64,000 bases of DNA from the NCBI GenBank assembly GCA_963827935.1, contig CAWHCN010000017.1, positions 682,001 to 746,000 of the forward strand, in the 5' to 3' direction. Shown here piece by piece: positions 8,528 through 18,330 of the stretch. Each line of letters opens with the position of its first letter. Position 1 is the stretch's first letter. Source of the DNA: DATFNV01 sp963827935. GTDB taxonomy: Bacteria > Planctomycetota > Planctomycetia > Gemmatales > Gemmataceae. The notes under the pieces were generated by a model. It did no database searches, was not told the DNA's origin, and was given only the letters and a program-made list of their open reading frames with translations. A program made the translations under genes and the position numbers.

Positions 8528-10381
8528 TCACAAACTCCCCTCTCCCCCGCACGGGGGAGAGGGGCCTTGTGGTCCTACGACATCCCATACGTTCTGCTTG
8601 TCGAGCCCCTTCGGCGTGACCAGGCGCGGGTTGCCTTCTCGAAAGACAAAGAGTTCGCGCACCAACTCGTAGGTTCCCTGGCTGATGCACGGTCGCCCCG
8701 GGTCGGCCTCGCTCTGGAGGCGGGCCGCCAGGTTGACCGTCGTGCCCAGGGCGGTGAAGTCCATCTTATCGTAGGTGCCGACATTGCCGAGAAAGACCTC
8801 GCCGCTGCTCAGGCCGATGCGGGCATTGAGCAGCGGCAGGTCGAGCAGCTTGCGCGGGCGGTTGAACTCGTTCAAGGCTGCGGTCAGGTCCAGGGCCGCG
8901 CAGACACCGCGGCGGGCATGATCGGTCCCGCGCACCAGGGCCATGAAACCGTCGCCGAGGTACGCGGTCACGCCCACCTGGTGGCGGAGCAACACTTGCC
9001 GCAAATCGGCCATCATCTGGTTGAGGGTCGTCATGACCACTTCGGGATCGGTGCCGCGCATGTAGTCGGTCGATCCCTGCAAGTCGAGGAACAGGACCGT
9101 CACGACCTCGCGCTCGCCCGAGACCAGGGAGACGGTGTCGGTACTAACGGCCCGGCCCCGGGCCCGCCGATAGATGTGGCGGGCATGAGTTGCCTCGTCC
9201 AGCTCCCGCAACTCCGCATCGATGTCGCGCACCAGGAAGTGCCGGCGACAGCGTTCGGCACTGTCCAGGGCTTGCAGCAGCGTGTCGGCGACCATCGACC
9301 GGGGCGCCGCGGGCCTGCAGCACATGGGCCTGCTCCCACTGGGTCCGGGCTACCTCCGCCCATTCCTTGGAACTTTCGAAGTGGGCCTGGGCCTGGACCA
9401 GCGCTTGTTCGGCCTCGGGGCAGCGCCCAAGACCTGCAAGAGCTTGCCGCGGACCCGGTTGGTGTGGGCCGTTCCTTCCGGGAATTCGAGGGCCTTGAAC
9501 AACCGCTCGGCCTCGGTGAGCTGCTGCTCGGCCCGGGCCACGTCCCCCAGGGCCAGATGGACTAGGGCCCGGTCCTTGTGGGCATAGCCCTTCAGCCGGG
9601 TCCACTCCCGCGTCTGGCAGCGGTGAATGCACTCGTCGAGGTAGCCGCCGGCCTGGGCTGCCCGACCCGCGGACAGGGCGACTCGGCCCAGGTGGGCGTA
9701 CATCAGGGCGGTGCCGTATTCGTCGTTGTTCCGCGCCAGGTCGAGGTCGGCGCGGAATTGCTGCTCTGCCTCGGCCAAGTCGCCCCAGTCGAGCGCGAGT
9801 CGGCCCAGCTGACCGTGGCTGAGCGCCAGGCCGGCCCGGTCGTTGTTCCGCTCTTTGTACTCGATGGCCCGGCGGTAGAAGTCCCGGGCCGTGGAGAAAT
9901 TGTCCAGCGCCGCGTAGGCCATGCCCAGGGTATCCAGGACCTGCGGCGTAGCGAAATGCTCGGTGCCGAACAGCTCCAGGGCCTCGCGCAGGCAGGCCAG
10001 CGAGTCGGCCGGATGGTCATGGTGACACAGGATGGTGCCGCGGAAGTGGGCCAGGGTCGCGCGGAGGGCCTTGTCGCTCGACGCTTCCGTCTGGGCCTTC
10101 TTGAGCCAGTCGAGGGCCACTTCATAATTCCCCCGGCGCATGGCCGCCAGGGCCTGCCCCGCACGGGACCAGGCCAGCAGCTCCGCCAGGCCCGGCAGCC
10201 CTTGCAAATCGGGCGGGGCTTCCCCCGAGAAGAGGACCGCCTGAAGCGGCACCAGGGCGGCCCGCCCGGCGGCGTCGAGCGCGGGGGCCAGGTCGCTGTC
10301 CACTCGGACCCGGCCGGCTTCCCAGCCCCACCGCCGCAACACGGACAGGATTCTGGCGATCGCCTCTGCCGCGTCGTTCAT
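8528..10381 (-). CDS. TPR-repeat protein with C-terminal class III nucleotide cyclase domain, two frameshifts
   Basis: It starts MNDAAEAIARILSVLRRWGWEAG at 10381, in a 4-base ATGA overlap with the upstream FAD gene, so the two are translationally coupled. A helical TPR array (about residues 90-330) leads into a class III adenylate/guanylate cyclase homology domain: VTVLFLDLQGSTDY (first metal Asp), TAYLGDGFMALV (second metal Asp), TALGTTVNLAARL (transition-state Asn and Arg). The base-recognition Lys normally three residues before GDG is Ala, and the second specificity position is Thr, so cyclase activity or substrate is uncertain. Two shifts, near 9430 and 9310, cancel each other. The tail runs into a hairpin at 8537-8564. 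Confidence 0.75.
8537..8564. repeat. GC-rich perfect hairpin
   Basis: Two 13-base arms (8537-8549 and 8552-8564, CCCCTCTCCCCCG and its complement) with a 2-base loop, lying between convergent genes and inside the 3' end of the cyclase gene. No T tract follows, so it is not a standard intrinsic terminator, although it may help end transcription. Confidence 0.7.
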
Positions 10382-11832
10382 GCGCCGGGCCCCCTGGCTT
10401 CGGGCGCCGGCGGTGGCGCTGCGGCCAGCCGGCCGGACCCGGTTGGCGGCGGCCCTGGCTCCCGGCCAGCTCCGGCCGCCCGCGGCCCGGTCAGCACTTC
10501 CCACAGGATGCGCGTCGCAATGGGCGGGGCAAACAGGGAGGACGGCGAGCGCAACAGATGAAACACCTCCAGCAGCCGCTTGCGCACCGTCGTGCTCCGC
10601 GTGGACAGGTCGACCGCCCGGTCCACGTACCACTGGGCCAGCTTGGACGCCGGCCCGGGGCGTGGCCCCTCCATATCGGGGTAATGGCAGTCCGACCCGG
10701 TGGAGAGCAGCCAGGGCACCTCGATCGCCCGGGCCAGGGCTCGCTGAAAGCGGCGGCACTGCTCGCTGGGCGTGGCGACACCCTCGTGGTACAGGTTGCG
10801 GTCCAGGGCCCGGGCCGCCAGGGACGCGGAGGTCATCCCCTGGCCATACACCGGGTTGAAGGCACAGACGGCATCGCCCATCACCATCAGGTGAGCCGGC
10901 CAGCGGCGCAGCTCGGCGTAGTGATGCCGGCGATTCTCGGTGCCGCGGTAGCCGATGATCGGCGACAGCGGTTCGGCGTCCTTGATGGCTTCGTACAGCA
11001 GCGGTGTCCGCAGGCTGCGGGCAAATTCGAGGTACGCCGCTTCCTCGGTCGGCGGATAGTCCCCGCCGCCACCGGCCATGGTCACCAGCCAGCGGTTGTC
11101 TTCCATGGGCGAGATGATGCCGCCCCGCTTGTGCTCCGGCGGATGGCCCTGGATAATGAGTCCGTGCCAGTCGGCGGCCACCCTGGGGGGTTTTCGGTAC
11201 AGACGGCTGGCGTAGCCCAGGTGGGCATTGATGACCGTGTCGGCCGGCATGGGGAAGCCCAGGGTCACCAGCCACTGTTTCAGATGCGATCCGCGGCCGG
11301 CCACATCGACCACCAGGTCGGCAGCCAGGTCTTCCTCGCCTCCTCCTCCCGGTCGCCGGGAATGGATCCGCACGCCGCGGACACCGTGGCCGTCGCTGGT
11401 GGGCAGGAGGCCGGTGGTCTCCACCCCGTCGAGCAGCCGAACCTGGTCCAGCGCCCTCACGCGGCGGCGGATGATCCAGTCCAGCAGGTCGCGCGTGCCG
11501 ATGACCAGACTAATCCCGGAGCGCACCGGCACTCCCCAGCCGGCCGGCGTCAGCCAGGGAATGTCCCAGCCGTGATCCAGCCGATGCATGCCGGCCTGTT
11601 CCAGTTCGTCCATCAGGCCGGGAAAGAAGTGCTCCAGGATCACCTGGCCCCGCATTAGCAAGATGTGCAGGTGATGCGACTGGGGCAGTCCCTTGCGAGG
11701 CCCCGGCTTGTCGGGGAAGAGGTCGCGCTCCAGCAGAGTCACCCGGGAAAAGTGGTCGCTCAGGACGCGGGCAGCAAGCATTCCCGCCATGCTGCCGCCA
11801 ACCACGACGGCGTGATGGCCTGAAGGGGGCAT
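10378..11832 (-). CDS. FAD-dependent oxidoreductase (UbiH/geranylgeranyl-reductase-like)
   Basis: 484 residues from the ATG at 11832. The Rossmann FAD site is at the N-terminus (AVVVGGSMAGMLAARVLS, ending in the acidic LLERD that binds ribose). The second FAD motif is MVMGDAVCAFNPVYGQGMTSA, around residues 320-340. This layout fits aromatic-ring or isoprenoid-type flavoprotein monooxygenases and reductases; the substrate cannot be told. The C-terminal 40 residues are Pro/Gly/Ala-rich. Its TGA overlaps the ATG of the TPR-cyclase gene, so the pair forms an operon. A longer in-frame extension upstream (to 12279) runs through mobile DNA and is not coding. Confidence 0.85.
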   Translation of the reverse strand: MPPSGHHAVVVGGSMAGMLAARVLSDHFSRVTLLERDLFPDKPGPRKGLPQSHHLHILLMRGQVILEHFFPGLMDELEQAGMHRLDHGWDIPWLTPAGWGVPVRSGISLVIGTRDLLDWIIRRRVRALDQVRLLDGVETTGLLPTSDGHGVRGVRIHSRRPGGGGEEDLAADLVVDVAGRGSHLKQWLVTLGFPMPADTVINAHLGYASRLYRKPPRVAADWHGLIIQGHPPEHKRGGIISPMEDNRWLVTMAGGGGDYPPTEEAAYLEFARSLRTPLLYEAIKDAEPLSPIIGYRGTENRRHHYAELRRWPAHLMVMGDAVCAFNPVYGQGMTSASLAARALDRNLYHEGVATPSEQCRRFQRALARAIEVPWLLSTGSDCHYPDMEGPRPGPASKLAQWYVDRAVDLSTRSTTVRKRLLEVFHLLRSPSSLFAPPIATRILWEVLTGPRAAGAGREPGPPPTGSGRLAAAPPPAPEARGPGA

Positions 11833-11932
11833 CGGTCGATCTCCCTGACATTCACCGGGGGCATTCTCGCAGGTTCGCTGCCGATCATAGACGCCCTTCC
11901 GAGTGGGGTCAAGAACGAGAAAAAGAGAAAAA

Positions 11933-12379
11933 GGGGTCAGGTTAGGTTTTATTGACATCACAGCGCCGGCACCGGACCTCTCTATCAGGGCCGGTTCAAG
12001 TCGTTTCCGGTCCAGGAGAACGACCACTACTTCACCGTGTGCCGCTACGTCGAACGCAATGCGCTCCGGGCCAACCTGGTGACGCGGGCGGAACAGTGGC
12101 GCTGGTCGAGCCTGTGGCACCGAGTCCATGCAACCCAGGTGCCCTGGTTGAGCGAGGGCCCGTTGCCGTTGCCGGGGCACTGGACGGACACCGTCAATGG
12201 GGCCGAGACGGACGCTGAACTGGCCGCGCTGCGTCGCTCCGTCGTCCGTGGCGCACCCTTCGGTGACGCGCCCTGGCAAGAACAGACGGCAGCGATGCTG
12301 GGCCTGATGTCCGCCTTACGGCGACCGGGCCGACCAAAGCTGAGCAGCGAGGACTTGACGGAAAACCTAACCTGACCCC
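11933..12379. mobile_element. RAYT remnant framed by its own inverted repeat
   Basis: The 18-mer ggggtcaggttaggtttt at 11933-11950 is exactly complementary to 12362-12379. Between them lies only the 3' part of a REP-associated transposase gene. The arms look like REP sequences belonging to this transposase lineage, different from the GTACGC-type REP near 15.3, 16.0 and 19.3 kb. Confidence 0.75.
11952..12375 (+). pseudogene. REP-associated tyrosine transposase (RAYT), 3' fragment
   Basis: The frame reads HSAGTGPLYQGRFKSFPVQENDHYF, then VCRYVERNALRANLVTRAEQW, matching the C-terminal half of the complete RAYT at 15292-15990. The first roughly 115 residues, including the HUH motif and catalytic Tyr, are missing, so it cannot be active. 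The stop lies inside the right inverted repeat. Confidence 0.75.
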
Positions 12380-12529
12380 TGGCATGGTGGCTCGACGCCG
12401 GGCCTGAGTCAAGAAATGGGCGGGCGTGAAGCGCCGGCGCCGGCACGAAAATCGCTTGTTGTAGGAATAGCGGGATGTATTCTTGACCAAGTGCTCTGGG
12501 ATTTCATGCGCCCCACTGCGGAGGTGACC

Positions 12530-13321
12530 ATGCGTGCTTTCCTGATGGCGGCGGCGCTGCTGGGCGCCGCTCTGATGCTGGCTCCCGAGCGGGCCTGCGC
12601 ACAGTATCGCGCCAACTTTTACACGCCGAGCAATTTCGGCATGGCGAACACCAGCACCTTCGGACCCACCAACTTCGCGACCCAGCCGTACAACCCATTT
12701 GTCTCGACCGGGAGCTGGTTCCTGAGTCCTTCTCCTTTGGTGCCTTCGACGCCTTCGCCGTACAACCCGTTTGTCTCGACCGGGAGCTGGTTAATGAGTC
12801 CTTCTCCTTTGGTGCCTTCGAGGCCTGCGCCGTTGCTGACGAGTGTCCCGCCGGCCGGTACCAACACTGCGACCACCGGGAATCCGATGGGTCCCAATTC
12901 GACGAACAGCGCCAATATGCTGAACGGGACCACGCCGACCGCCGGAACCCTCCAGGGCCCGAACACGACGACGGCTGCCCCCACGGTGTCCCCGTCAACG
13001 GGCAACCTTACCGGTGGGCCCATGAGTCCTGGCACGCCCGGAGGTTACGGCACCGTATCCCCGGGAGTCACAGTGCCCCAGTACTTCGCCGGTTCGCAGG
13101 CGGGCATCTACGGCCCGGGTAGCTACATGTCGCCGTTCTACACGGCCTCCCCATACACGACGGAGAGCCGGCTCAATGCGGGTTATTCGCCGTATACTGG
13201 AGGGTACCCGTACAACACTGCGGCCAACCCGTACGGCCTGACTAAGACGACGACCACAGCCCAGTATCCGTCGGAGTTCTCCTCGGCGCTGCGGCAGGTG
13301 TTTCCGAATCAGGGCTATTGA
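12530..13321 (+). CDS. Secreted low-complexity protein with an internal tandem repeat
   Basis: 263 residues. The start at 12530 follows GGAGG at 12520-12524. The signal peptide is MRAFLMAAALLGAALMLAP...ACA, with likely cleavage before QYRANFY. The mature part is rich in Pro, Ser, Thr, Asn, Gly and Tyr. A roughly 30-residue unit built on YNPFVSTGSW and SPSPLVPS occurs twice in tandem (about 12690-12825), near-identical at DNA level. A Thr/Asn-rich spacer is followed by YSPYTGGYPYNTAANPYG. No enzyme motif. It could be a surface or cell-wall-associated protein; function unknown. Confidence 0.7.
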   Translation: MRAFLMAAALLGAALMLAPERACAQYRANFYTPSNFGMANTSTFGPTNFATQPYNPFVSTGSWFLSPSPLVPSTPSPYNPFVSTGSWLMSPSPLVPSRPAPLLTSVPPAGTNTATTGNPMGPNSTNSANMLNGTTPTAGTLQGPNTTTAAPTVSPSTGNLTGGPMSPGTPGGYGTVSPGVTVPQYFAGSQAGIYGPGSYMSPFYTASPYTTESRLNAGYSPYTGGYPYNTAANPYGLTKTTTTAQYPSEFSSALRQVFPNQGY

Positions 13322-13604
13322 GAGGGGGAAAGACTGCCATGTAGGAATTGGGCCAGCCGATGCAGACGGAGTTTCCACGGGCCGCTGGGCGGGCGGTTTT
13401 TTAAGGAGTCAAGGGATACCGTAAGTGGGTCAACGAGCCATCCTCTCTCGTCGCTGGCGGTCACCGTCTCGCCATACTGGTACATAAGGGGAGTGACCCC
13501 ACACTGCCGTATCAGGCGTTGGTGACCCGAGAGAGCGCCAGGCTTTTCTAAGGCTTTGCGCCTTGGGAACGATAGGCGTTCTCGGCTGGCAAACCCGACT
13601 ACGG
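13322..13604. other. Intergenic region beside the first IS110
   Basis: About 280 bases without a credible gene. A weak GC stem followed by six Ts (about 13378-13402) could be a terminator for the secreted protein gene. The remainder is probably the non-coding end of the IS110 element. The element's exact end could not be set by eye. Confidence 0.35.
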
Positions 13605-15175
13605 TTAGCTGGGGTCAGGCTCCCCTGACGCCGTCGATTGTACCCCGCCGACGCCCATCCGGGCCAGCACAATCGGCAGGATGTCGGCCAGCAGTTGCGG
13701 CCCGCGGCGCCGCCCCTGCTCGATCTTCGCCAACTCCTCGGCGAGCGGCACCGCCTCGGCGCGATGCTCGCGCTGGGCACCTGGCCCAGGGCAGCCAGGA
13801 GGTCGCGTTGCTGCTGTGCGACGCCGGTGTCGTGGTCGCGGTGGAAGGCGACCAGTTTGTGCAAGACGTAGTGTCGGCCCTGCAGGCACGGGTGGCGGAA
13901 CACCTGGCGGCCGGCGACGATCTGGTAGGCGATGCGGCAGAAGCGCATGGCGACCTTGACGCGTGTGTGCCGCGGGTCCCTGCCCTGGGTCTTCCAGATA
14001 CGGGCCAGGACGTTGAAGTGGTGGTTGCACAGGATGAGGTTGTCGGCGATGCGCAGGATGGCGGCGCGGAGTTTGCGGTTGCAGCAACGCACCAGGGGGC
14101 CATTGGCTTTGTCTACTTGGTCGCTCTGGTAACGTGATGGTCTTAGGCCGGCGCGGCCGGTGATGTTGCGTGGGTTGGCATAGTGCTCGATGGGCCCCGC
14201 CTCGGCGGCGAAGTCGGCGGTGCTGACGACGTTGACGCCGGGGAAGGAGAGAAGCAGGACATAGGGAGTCCGGCACAGGAAGGCGGCGCTGTCGCGTTCG
14301 ACGGCCTGGATTTCGCGGCGTTTTTGGCGGCGGTCGTCGTCGAGGGTCAGGGCGCAGCGGTGGTGCAGGGCGGCGCCGAGGTCGGGGGGCGCGGCCTGGG
14401 CGGCCCAGGCGAGGACGGTGTCGAGGGTGGGACTCTGGAAGCGGACGGCGGCGGCGTCGAGGCTGTGGCGCAAGCCGTCGCGACCGGCGGCGAGGATGTC
14501 GGCTGGGGTGGCGAAGTGTCGGGCGAGGTACAAGGCACAATCGCTGTCCCAGAAGTTGGCAAAGCAGGCGGCGAAGCCGGGGAGGGCGGCGTCGAGGTGC
14601 TCGCGGATTTGGGTATGGAGAGCGGCGGCCTTCTCGACGAGATCGCGTCTGTGCCTAATGAGGAGGCGGAAGGTCGTCCATTGTTCGTCGAGGGTTTGCT
14701 CGGCGAGGGCGAAGCCGTTGACGGCGGCGCGGTGGATGGCGGCCAGGTCGGTGTCGTCGGTCTTGTTGCCGGGGTCGGCGGGTTGGCGGAGTTGCTTGGT
14801 GGCGAAGGGGTGGACGATGCGGGTTTCGAAGCCGGCGTCGGCGAAGGCGCGGCGTGGGGGGTGATGGTAACGTCCGGTGCGTTCGATGGCGACGATGAGG
14901 TCCTTGAGGTCATGTTCGTGGATGGCCAGGCGGAGGCGTGCGATGGCCTCGTCGAAAGCGGGTCGGTTGTGTGCGACGACGGTTGGGGGGATGAGGATGC
15001 GGCCGTAGAAGTCGGTGAGCATCCATTTGGACCGTGCCTTGGCGCAATCAACGGCGACGATGCCGAAGTGCTCGGGTCCGGCGGCCTGGACGCGCGGATG
15101 GAAGGTGCCGCGGGGCTTGTGGACGGCATCGGGGCGGCGGCTGCGGGGGCGCTTGCGGGTGCGGGAAGTGGACAT
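13605..15175 (-). CDS. IS110-family transposase, one frameshift near the 3' end
   Basis: DEDD-type transposase/recombinase of about 520 residues when joined. The N-terminal RuvC-like domain shows GIVAVDCAKARSKWML (first Asp), VAIERTGRYH (Glu) and KTDDTDLAAI (Asp pair). The C-terminal Transposase_20 domain shows SFPGVNVVSTADFAAEAG and ITGRAGLRPSRYQSDQVD. The start at 15175 (MSTSRTRKRPRSRRP) has a GGAGG site. Near 13760 the frame changes; the likely true end is LAEELAKIEQGRRRGPQLL ... GEPDPS. IS110 elements use a bridge RNA from their non-coding end to choose sites; that RNA was not delimited here. Confidence 0.85.
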
Positions 15176-15276
15176 AGGTACTGCCTCCGGGAAAAAGGGG
15201 TGAAGCATACCCCAATTCTCTCATGTGGCAGTCTGGAGGCTTCTTTTTTATTCTTTCGGAATAAAGCCTACATACC

Positions 15277-16051
15277 AGGGGACAGCGTACTTTAATCACC
15301 GTCACGGCCGTCATCAAACAGGGAGGGCGTGGCCGGTAACATCTTGCGGGGTCGGCCGCGCGGACGCAGGCTGCCCTCCAGTCCAAGCGCCTTGGCCGTT
15401 CGTTCCATCCACGCCAGGTCCCCGTACGGTCGGCGACGCCGGATGCTTTCGCGGATGACATCCAGTTCCGCCTCGGTCTGCGGCGCGTTGACATGGTCCA
15501 GCCACCCCGCGGGCCGTACCACCGGGCCGGGGTCAAGCACCGGCAATCCCGGCCGGGCGGGGGCGGCACTGCACCAGAGCCAGTCCTGGGCCCGCGTCAC
15601 TAGACCGGTCCGTAACGCGTTGCGCTCGATGTAGCGGAGGACGGTCAGCAGGTGGTCGTCATCCTGGATCGGAAAAGAGCGGAAGCAGCCCTGGTAGATG
15701 TGCCCGCTGCTGTGGTAGTGTTGGTGGTAGCGGCGGACGTGGGCCGTGAGCAACCAGCCCATGTAAGCACTGAGGTCGCCGTCCTCGCGCGGCCAAAGGG
15801 CCAGGTGAAAGTGGTTGGGCATGAGGGAGTAGCCGAGGAGGCGGACAGGGACGCGTTCGCCGGCTTCGCGGAGGAGGTTGAGGAAGGCAGCATAGTCGCC
15901 TTCCTTGTAGAAGATGGTCCGTCGGCGGTTGCCTCGGTTGAGGACGTGATAGCAGTAGCCACCCTGTGATGATCGAGGGTTGCGGGGCATGGGGAGGGGG
16001 ATAGGGCGGGGTACAGCCGAAGGCAAGGAAAAAGTACGCAGTCTCCTTTTC
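15277..16051. mobile_element. REP-flanked RAYT locus
   Basis: The RAYT gene is bracketed by related inverted sequences: ggggacagcgtacttt (15278-15293) and aaagtacgcagtctcc (16031-16046), complementary except for two positions. The left one overlaps the RAYT stop codon. The same sequence forms a stand-alone hairpin at 19308-19377, which is the expected REP/REPIN pattern. Confidence 0.75.
15292..15990 (-). CDS. REP-associated tyrosine transposase (RAYT, IS200-like)
   Basis: Complete Y1-type single-strand transposase. The start at 15990 (MPRNPRSSQGGYCYHVLNRG) gives 232 residues and matches how these proteins usually begin; an upstream in-frame ATG at 16026 would add 12. The HUH metal motif is SLMPNHFHLALWP. 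The catalytic Tyr is probably in LTAHVRRYHQHYH. The C-terminus (WLDHVNAPQTEAELDVIRES) is the usual RAYT tail. RAYTs are domesticated or semi-autonomous enzymes that mobilise REP hairpins, and this one has matching REP sequences on both sides and at 19.3 kb. It appears intact. Confidence 0.9.
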   Translation of the reverse strand: MPRNPRSSQGGYCYHVLNRGNRRRTIFYKEGDYAAFLNLLREAGERVPVRLLGYSLMPNHFHLALWPREDGDLSAYMGWLLTAHVRRYHQHYHSSGHIYQGCFRSFPIQDDDHLLTVLRYIERNALRTGLVTRAQDWLWCSAAPARPGLPVLDPGPVVRPAGWLDHVNAPQTEAELDVIRESIRRRRPYGDLAWMERTAKALGLEGSLRPRGRPRKMLPATPSLFDDGRDGD

Positions 16052-16110
16052 TCCTCCCCCTTTTCTCCTCCTTTTCTTCTCTAGCAATAGCCGACTTCGG
16101 TTGTCCGGAA

Positions 16111-16926
16111 CTACTTGCCGCTGGCCAGGCGGCCCCTCAAGTAGTCAGCGCGTTTGTGGAGCGGTCCCAGGCGGACTTCATAATCGGCGATGACCTTGTT
16201 CATCTCGTTGCGTTGGTTAAGCGCCACCGCGGCCAATTCCTCGTCCGCTTCCTTGATCTTCTTCTTGACCTCGGCCATCTTCTCGGAAAACTTCTCGACG
16301 ACGGCCGCCGCCTTGGTCGGGTCGATCGCCTTGCGCAGCTCCACCTGCTCCTTGGCGTGAAGGACCATCAATTTGAATTCCAGTTTCACGTCGCCGCCAT
16401 CCAGGGCGGTGATGCTGGCGTCGTAGTCTTTGTTGATCTTGGCAATCCTCGCTCGGATAGTGCCGATTTGCTTGGCGAGGTTCGCCTCCTTGTGTTCGAT
16501 GCTCGTTAGGACGCCTTTCTTCTTGGTGTCGTACTCGGCGCGGATGGCCTTGGCTTGCGGCGATTTCTCCAGCGCGATCAGTTCTTCCCATTCCTGATCG
16601 CGAAGGGCCGCGATCTGGTGCGCGAGGTTTTCTTCCGGCGGATCGAGGGCGGCGACCGCGGCCCAAAAGGCGGCGTCAATGGCCGCCTCCTCGTTGTCGG
16701 TCACCCGTTTCAGCAGTTTGATGTCCGCTTTGAGCGGATCCTCACGCGCCTTGAGAAGCTCGATCATCGGGTCGAGTGCGGCCTTGACGGCCTTGCGCTC
16801 CTCGGCGGTGACGGCCAAGTTGAGGGCGGCGTCCCGGTCGGCCCTCAGACGAGATAGTTGGGCCATCAAGCCGTCGGCCGGCGGATCGAGCCGGGCTAGT
16901 GCCACACCGCGGAAACGGCGTAGCAC
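16111..16926 (-). pseudogene. 3' half of a coiled-coil protein gene cut by an IS630 insertion
   Basis: From LARLDPPADGLMAQLSRLR onward this is one long charged helical protein (DNEEAAIDAAFWAAVAAL, LAKQIGTIRARIAKINKD, EKFSEKMAEVKKKIKEADEEL). The first ten codons of the open frame belong to the insertion sequence. If the IS and one TA are removed, it joins in frame to the fragment at 18331-19027, giving ...SALSEKLARLDPPADG... and about 494 residues in all. Function unknown; periplasmic, judging from the signal peptide on the other half. Confidence 0.8.
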
Positions 16927-18330
16927 GAAAACTGGACATGGCGTATCTTGCCTGGTCCCTCGATTGTGAGGCGGGAGATCGACCTATGCCAGGGAAGGCC
17001 GCGAAGATCATCGTCAGCGAAAGGCAGCAGGTTCTGCTGCAGGAATTCAGCAAGTCGCGTACGGTCGCCAAGTGCGTGGTGCAGCGGGCGACGATCATTT
17101 TGCTGGGATTCGCCGGCCTGCTGAACGAGGAGATCGCCTCGCGGGTCGGCCTCAACCGACTGCAGGTGGGCCTCTGGCGGCAGCGCTGGCGGGACGCGTG
17201 GGATTCGCTGTGCGTGTGGGAATGTACCGAACCGCACCGTCTGCGTGAGGCGATCGTCGACGTCCTCTCCGACGCCCCGCGACCGGGTGCCCCGGCGACG
17301 TTTACCGCCTTTCAGGTGTCCCAGATCGTGGCCTTGGCGTGCGAACCGCCGAAGTTGTCGGGCCGGCCGATCGACCACTGGACGCTCCGGGAACTGCGTG
17401 ACGAGGCGATCACGCGGCAGATCGTGGAGGATATTTCCGTGTCTCAGGTTGGCCGCTTCCTGCAGCAGGCCGCCGTGCAGCCGCACCGCAAGAAAATGTG
17501 GCTCAACACCACGGAGAAGGACCCCCAGAAGTTCCAGGCCGAGGTCGAAAATGTTTGCCGAACCTACCTCGAGGCGCCGGCGAAGGCGGGCGCTGGCACG
17601 CACACGGTGAGCGTGGACGAGGCGACCTCGCTGCAGGCCATCGAGCGGAACGCCCCCGACAAGCCGGCCCAACCCAACAGCGTACCGAAGCAGGAATTCG
17701 AATACACCCGGCACGGGACGACGACGCTGACCGCCGGTCTGGACGTGGTGACGGGGATGATCGTCTGCCCAACGCTGGAGGCGACCCGTACCGAAGCGGA
17801 GTTCGTCGCGCACATCACCCGCACCGTGGACACCGACCCCGCCGCCGAATGGCTCTTCGTGGTCGACTGCCTCAACACGCACATGTCGGAAAGCCTGGTG
17901 AAGTTCGTCGCCGAACGCTGCGGCCTGCCCGAAGAGCTGGGAAAAAAAACGACAGCGGCATCCTCGCATCGATGGCTACACGGAAGGAGTTCCTGTCGGA
18001 CGCCGCCCACCGGATCCGCTTCGTCTACCTCCCGAAGCACAGTTCGTGGCTTAACCAGATCGAGATCGTGTTCGGGATCATCCACCGGAAGCTGCTGCGG
18101 TGCGGAAACTTCACGTCGGTGACGGACCTGGAAGCGCAGTTGCGAGAATTCATGGACTACTACAACGCTACGATGGCCCACCCCTTCGCCTGGACTTACA
18201 CCGGCAAGCCGGTGCAGAAGCAACGCCGCGCGAGCTTCGTCGCACCGCACCGCCGCCTCAAACTGGGGAAAATCCAGCGACTGGCGGAAGCCGCTGCCTT
18301 ATGCAATGATGCTTGAGAGATGCGGCACTA
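16897..18330. mobile_element. IS630-family insertion sequence with TA target duplication
   Basis: The element runs from 16899 to 18328 (1430 bases) and is flanked by TA at 16897-16898 and 18329-18330, the duplication expected for IS630/Tc1-mariner elements. The ends share GTGCC(A/G)CA as short inverted repeats. Removing the element plus one TA restores the reading frame of the interrupted host gene exactly, so both boundaries are firm. Confidence 0.9.
16986..18316 (+). CDS. IS630-family transposase, probable -1 programmed frameshift
   Basis: A DDE transposase of about 443 residues if both frames are joined. ORF A starts MPGKAAKIIVSERQQVLLQE (GGGAG upstream) and carries helix-turn-helix domains and two catalytic Asp (SVDEATSLQAI; FVVDCLNTHMS). 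ORF B carries SSWLNQIEIVFGIIHRKLL with the catalytic Glu, and FMDYYNATMAHPFAWTY. They meet at eight As (17942-17949). Reading in the ORF A frame gives the heptamer A AAA AAA, and a one-base backward slip yields GKKNDSGIL, continuing the protein. Some IS630 elements use such slippage, so this one may be natural, unlike most frame changes in the window. Confidence 0.87.

Noticed and set aside
9350..11275. Single reverse frame of 641 codons joining the FAD and TPR genes
   Set aside because: Its first half is an out-of-frame shadow of the FAD oxidoreductase; only the part from MNDAAEA (10381) is the TPR protein.
14183..15295. Long forward reading frame of 370 codons opposite the IS110 transposase
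   Set aside because: Gly/Val/Ala-rich composition typical of antisense frames in GC-rich DNA; the reverse strand carries an unmistakable DEDD transposase.
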